A DNA stretch of 64,000 nt, taken from the NCBI GenBank assembly GCA_005406025.1, contig BGZK01000006.1:124001-188000 (forward strand), read 5' to 3'. The notes below the pieces were generated by a model. The model made no database searches, was not told the DNA's origin, and saw only the letters and a program-made list of their open reading frames with translations. This document shows positions 61,590 to 64,000 of the stretch, piece by piece (positions within the stretch are counted from its first letter, which is position 1; each line of letters begins with the position of its first letter). Made by a program: the position numbers and the translations under genes. The stretch is from Eumeta japonica (taxonomy: Eukaryota > Arthropoda > Insecta > Lepidoptera > Psychidae).

Positions 61590-62045
61590 ATTAACTAGCT
61601 TCCGCGTGCGGTCCCGGCCGCGTGAACATAGATCGAGTTCCTTCATCTCGTCTATCGAGCGATCCTACTCCCGACCGTGGTCCTGATCGCTATCCGTTCC
61701 CCATTCTGATCCCGTTTCTGCTCTTGATAATGATTCGTCTGACTCTTGATTACAATCGCGGGCTCATTTTTCGTTCCGAATCCGGTTTCGATCTAAATGG
61801 ATAGCCAAATCTGATTCCTTCCTCGTTCCCGGTCCTGCTATTAATTTTGATTTCGATATTACTTCTCATTTTGATTCTGGTCATGCTCTTAATTCTAAGT
61901 TTAGTTCCACATTCGATTTTAATGTTAGTCCCAATCACGATTTTGATCCTTCCCGTTTTCAATTTTTGATTTTCTCTCTGTTTCGCTTGTGTTTTCAATT
62001 CTGCTACCGGTGAGAGTTCCGACTCGGACAAAGCCGGGCTAATTG
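61590..62045. repeat. degenerate short-period tract with GGTCCCGGCCGCG head
   Basis: Starts AACTAGCTTCCGCGTGCGG, a motif seen at the edge of many moth repeats, then 400 bases of degenerate GATTCCG/GTTCCCGATC/TTTTGATTC units. Open frames on both strands result from the short period. Confidence 0.55.
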
Positions 62046-62214
62046 ATATATTCAGGTTATATTATTCGGATATAGTGTAGCTTTTTATGAGCGAAAGTAT
62101 TTTTGAACTCTGTAATAACATAAATATGTTGATAGCGCAAGCAATAAGTTGGCAAACTCTTATTATCGCTATGGCACGTGGCAATGCGTAAAATACGAAC
62201 CAACAAATAAATAT

Positions 62215-62905
62215 TAAGTTTTAGGGTTCCGAGCCAAAATGGCAAAAACAGAACCCTTATAGTATCGTCATGCCCGTACGTCCGTTCGTCCGTCTGTCCG
62301 TGCGTCCGTCCGTATGTCACAGGCGTTTTACTTAAAAATTACAATATGTCTATTGATGAAATTTATGGTGTAGGTGTCCTGTATAAGCCACTATTTAGTT
62401 GGGCAGTAGAATAACAAATATAAATATTTCTAGGGGAGCAATCCATACATTTTTTGAGTAAGTGAATATTTTCGGAAATAATCGCTCCGAAAGTAGTAGA
62501 AATTGTGCGTCTCCCTTTATTTTCTAAAGCGTATATCCAAAAAATATGAAAAAAATAACGAAGGGACCCTTAATAAATACTTTCAACAAAAATTATTTTG
62601 AACATAATAGCATATACCGTTTTTTAAGTCATTGCCTAAAAACTACGTTTCTCAATAAAAGGACGTAAGTGCCATGAAGATACGGTCTTTTTTTGGTGCT
62701 TTTTGGCTTACACTTTTTTAAGAGTAATAGCCCACATATCTACTTGTTTCTCTAGTTATGACTGACTTAAAATGCTTATACTTACTATGTGCGGGAAACA
62801 TGGAAATATCATAACGTAGTTTTTTCATCCGTAGTGAATTTCTTTGTAGTAACGGCATCGGAACCCTACACTGAGCACGGTCCGACATGCTCTTGGCCGG
62901 TTTTT
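62215..62905 (+). repeat. dispersed repeat, longest copy
   Basis: From GGGTTCCGAGCCAAAATGGC through a CCGT-rich stretch (62278-62322) to GACATGCTCTTGGCCGGTTT. Parts recur at 33745-34285 (reversed) and 37082-37236 (same orientation). The minus-strand frame over the CCGT tract is spurious. Confidence 0.75.
62278..62322. repeat. imperfect CCGT simple repeat
   Basis: GTCCGTTCGTCCGTCTGTCC and similar, inside the dispersed repeat. Confidence 0.85.
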
Positions 62906-64000
62906 ATATATGATATTCTATTAACTAGTACAGTATTTTTGCCCGTTTTATCCATACAGGGTGTACGACGTCAGTAGTGCTGCCTCTATATTTTGTGAGC
63001 GGTTATTGAATAATAATCAATAGTCCTATTGATTTTGTCCTATTAACATTACAAATCTGAAAGTTTGTATGTTTGTTACCCATCACGCTTTAACGCCTGA
63101 ATGGAATTATCTGAAAACGTACATCAGAATAACACACAGACAGTAACTTATAAGGATATTAACTTTTGCTCGCAACGTTGCTTGAGTGATCGTAAAACGC
63201 ATTTTTCACTTATACCGATTGACTACTAGTAACAACAATGTTCGAGAGAGATTCGAGTTCGACATCGTTTCGTTGTCGGAATCGCGAACAGCGTATGCGA
63301 GTTCGTGTCGTAATAAAAATGTTTGCGACTTTTTGCGTGCGTTTCCCGTATAAGAGTTTGGGTTTTCCTGATTGAAAACGAGAACGGCTCCGAGATTGGC
63401 GTTATGGTTGTTAACGTCATCGGTCGCAATAAAATATGAAAGGATTCGTTGTACGTGCACTTGGCCGGAGCCGCGGGTGAATTCTGTATATCTTTCAAAG
63501 AAATGGAATCTAGATCGAGACCAGAAATGGTATCAAACGCGAAGCCGACTCCGAAGTCGAAAGCGGGACTAAGATTGGGATCATGGTTATCAGTGATTGA
63601 CCGACATAAATCATAAAAGATTTTACGTCCACGCGGGCCGAGTCGCAGGAAATTCTAGTACCTATGTAGTGTACAACACTGACTCTCTGAAATTTCACAT
63701 ACAATTTAACGCAAAAGTATTTTTTGAAGCTTAATTCTTAAATCGATTTCCATATATAGTCCGCGATACGCAAATTAGATGAGCAGTGCAATCAAGTGTT
63801 AACAAAAAGTGAAGTTATTTATGCACTTCATACTGAACACATGTAGAAAAATCACATCCAATGCTGATTTATACCCGTTATATTTTTAACACATATGAGT
63901 TAAGCTTTTGATGTATGTGGTATTAAACGTTATTACTATTATTGTACTAATCGTTTAATGTGGAGTTTTGAAGTTCCAAAGTTTTATTATGTAATATGAT
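62906..64000. other. right-hand spacer
   Basis: From 63040 a stretch with ACAAATCTGAAAGTTTGTAT and GTTTGTTACCC resembles a common moth dispersed repeat. From 63230 to 63680 a purine-rich, GC-richer region repeats GAGATTGG/GAAGTCGAAAGCGGG-like words and may be the reverse orientation of the 61590 tract. No gene supported. Confidence 0.4.

Noticed and set aside
62057..62320. 87-codon minus-strand frame
   Set aside because: Starts in the CCGT simple repeat, which gives a repetitive Thr/Gly/Arg/Asp N-terminus; part of the dispersed repeat.
1..64000. CRISPR array or bacterial gene cluster
   Set aside because: The tandem repeats lack regular unique spacers, and all recognised genes are spliced animal genes.

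Overview
This is a stretch of an AT-rich insect nuclear genome, almost certainly from a moth or butterfly. The reasons are four intron-containing animal genes with clear insect orthologues, plus a dense load of repeats typical of Lepidoptera: mariner remnants, short terminal-inverted-repeat elements, 5'-truncated non-LTR retrotransposons and tRNA-derived SINEs. Exon/intron structures were rebuilt by hand from splice signals, reading phase and remembered family sequences. No alignment or database search was run.

Layout. (1) 521-2155, + strand: UQCR10/QCR9, the small subunit of mitochondrial complex III, in two exons. (2) 6687-32930, - strand: LZTR1, the kelch-BTB-BACK adaptor of a CUL3 ubiquitin ligase that acts on RAS-family GTPases. 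It has 15 exons; all reading phases close and give 784 codons. (3) 37650-43376, + strand: RanBP1, a Ran-binding protein of nucleocytoplasmic transport, in four exons and 227 codons. (4) 48926-49800, - strand: ERp29/windbeutel, an ER-lumen PDI-like chaperone ending in KEEL, in two exons and 253 codons. The first two genes are tail-to-tail, LZTR1 and RanBP1 are head-to-head about 4.7 kb apart, and RanBP1 and ERp29 are tail-to-tail. The four are unrelated housekeeping or regulatory genes; nothing suggests a shared pathway or operon-like unit. (5) 50-64 kb holds no gene I can name. It has a near-complete but dead mariner-type element (53421-55065), several hairpins, tandem repeats, and a CpG-rich block at 60.46-60.87 kb that may be the untranslated first exon and promoter of a + strand gene leaving the window.

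Introns and spacers are full of mobile-element debris. There are five Tc1/mariner remnants. One of them (14.27-15.43 kb) was later hit by a short poly(A)-tailed retroposon flanked by an 11-bp target duplication. There are two copies of one truncated LINE tail (27.06 and 42.14 kb) and a reverse-transcriptase remnant with an altered catalytic motif (18.0-19.0 kb). Three copies of a short inverted-repeat element lie at 19.65, 28.75 and 45.26 kb, and a pogo-like element ends about 30 bp from an LZTR1 splice donor. I found no CRISPR array, no intact tRNA or rRNA gene, no intact mobile-element gene and no sign of a novel multi-gene system. What is unusual here is the structure of the repeats, not new proteins.
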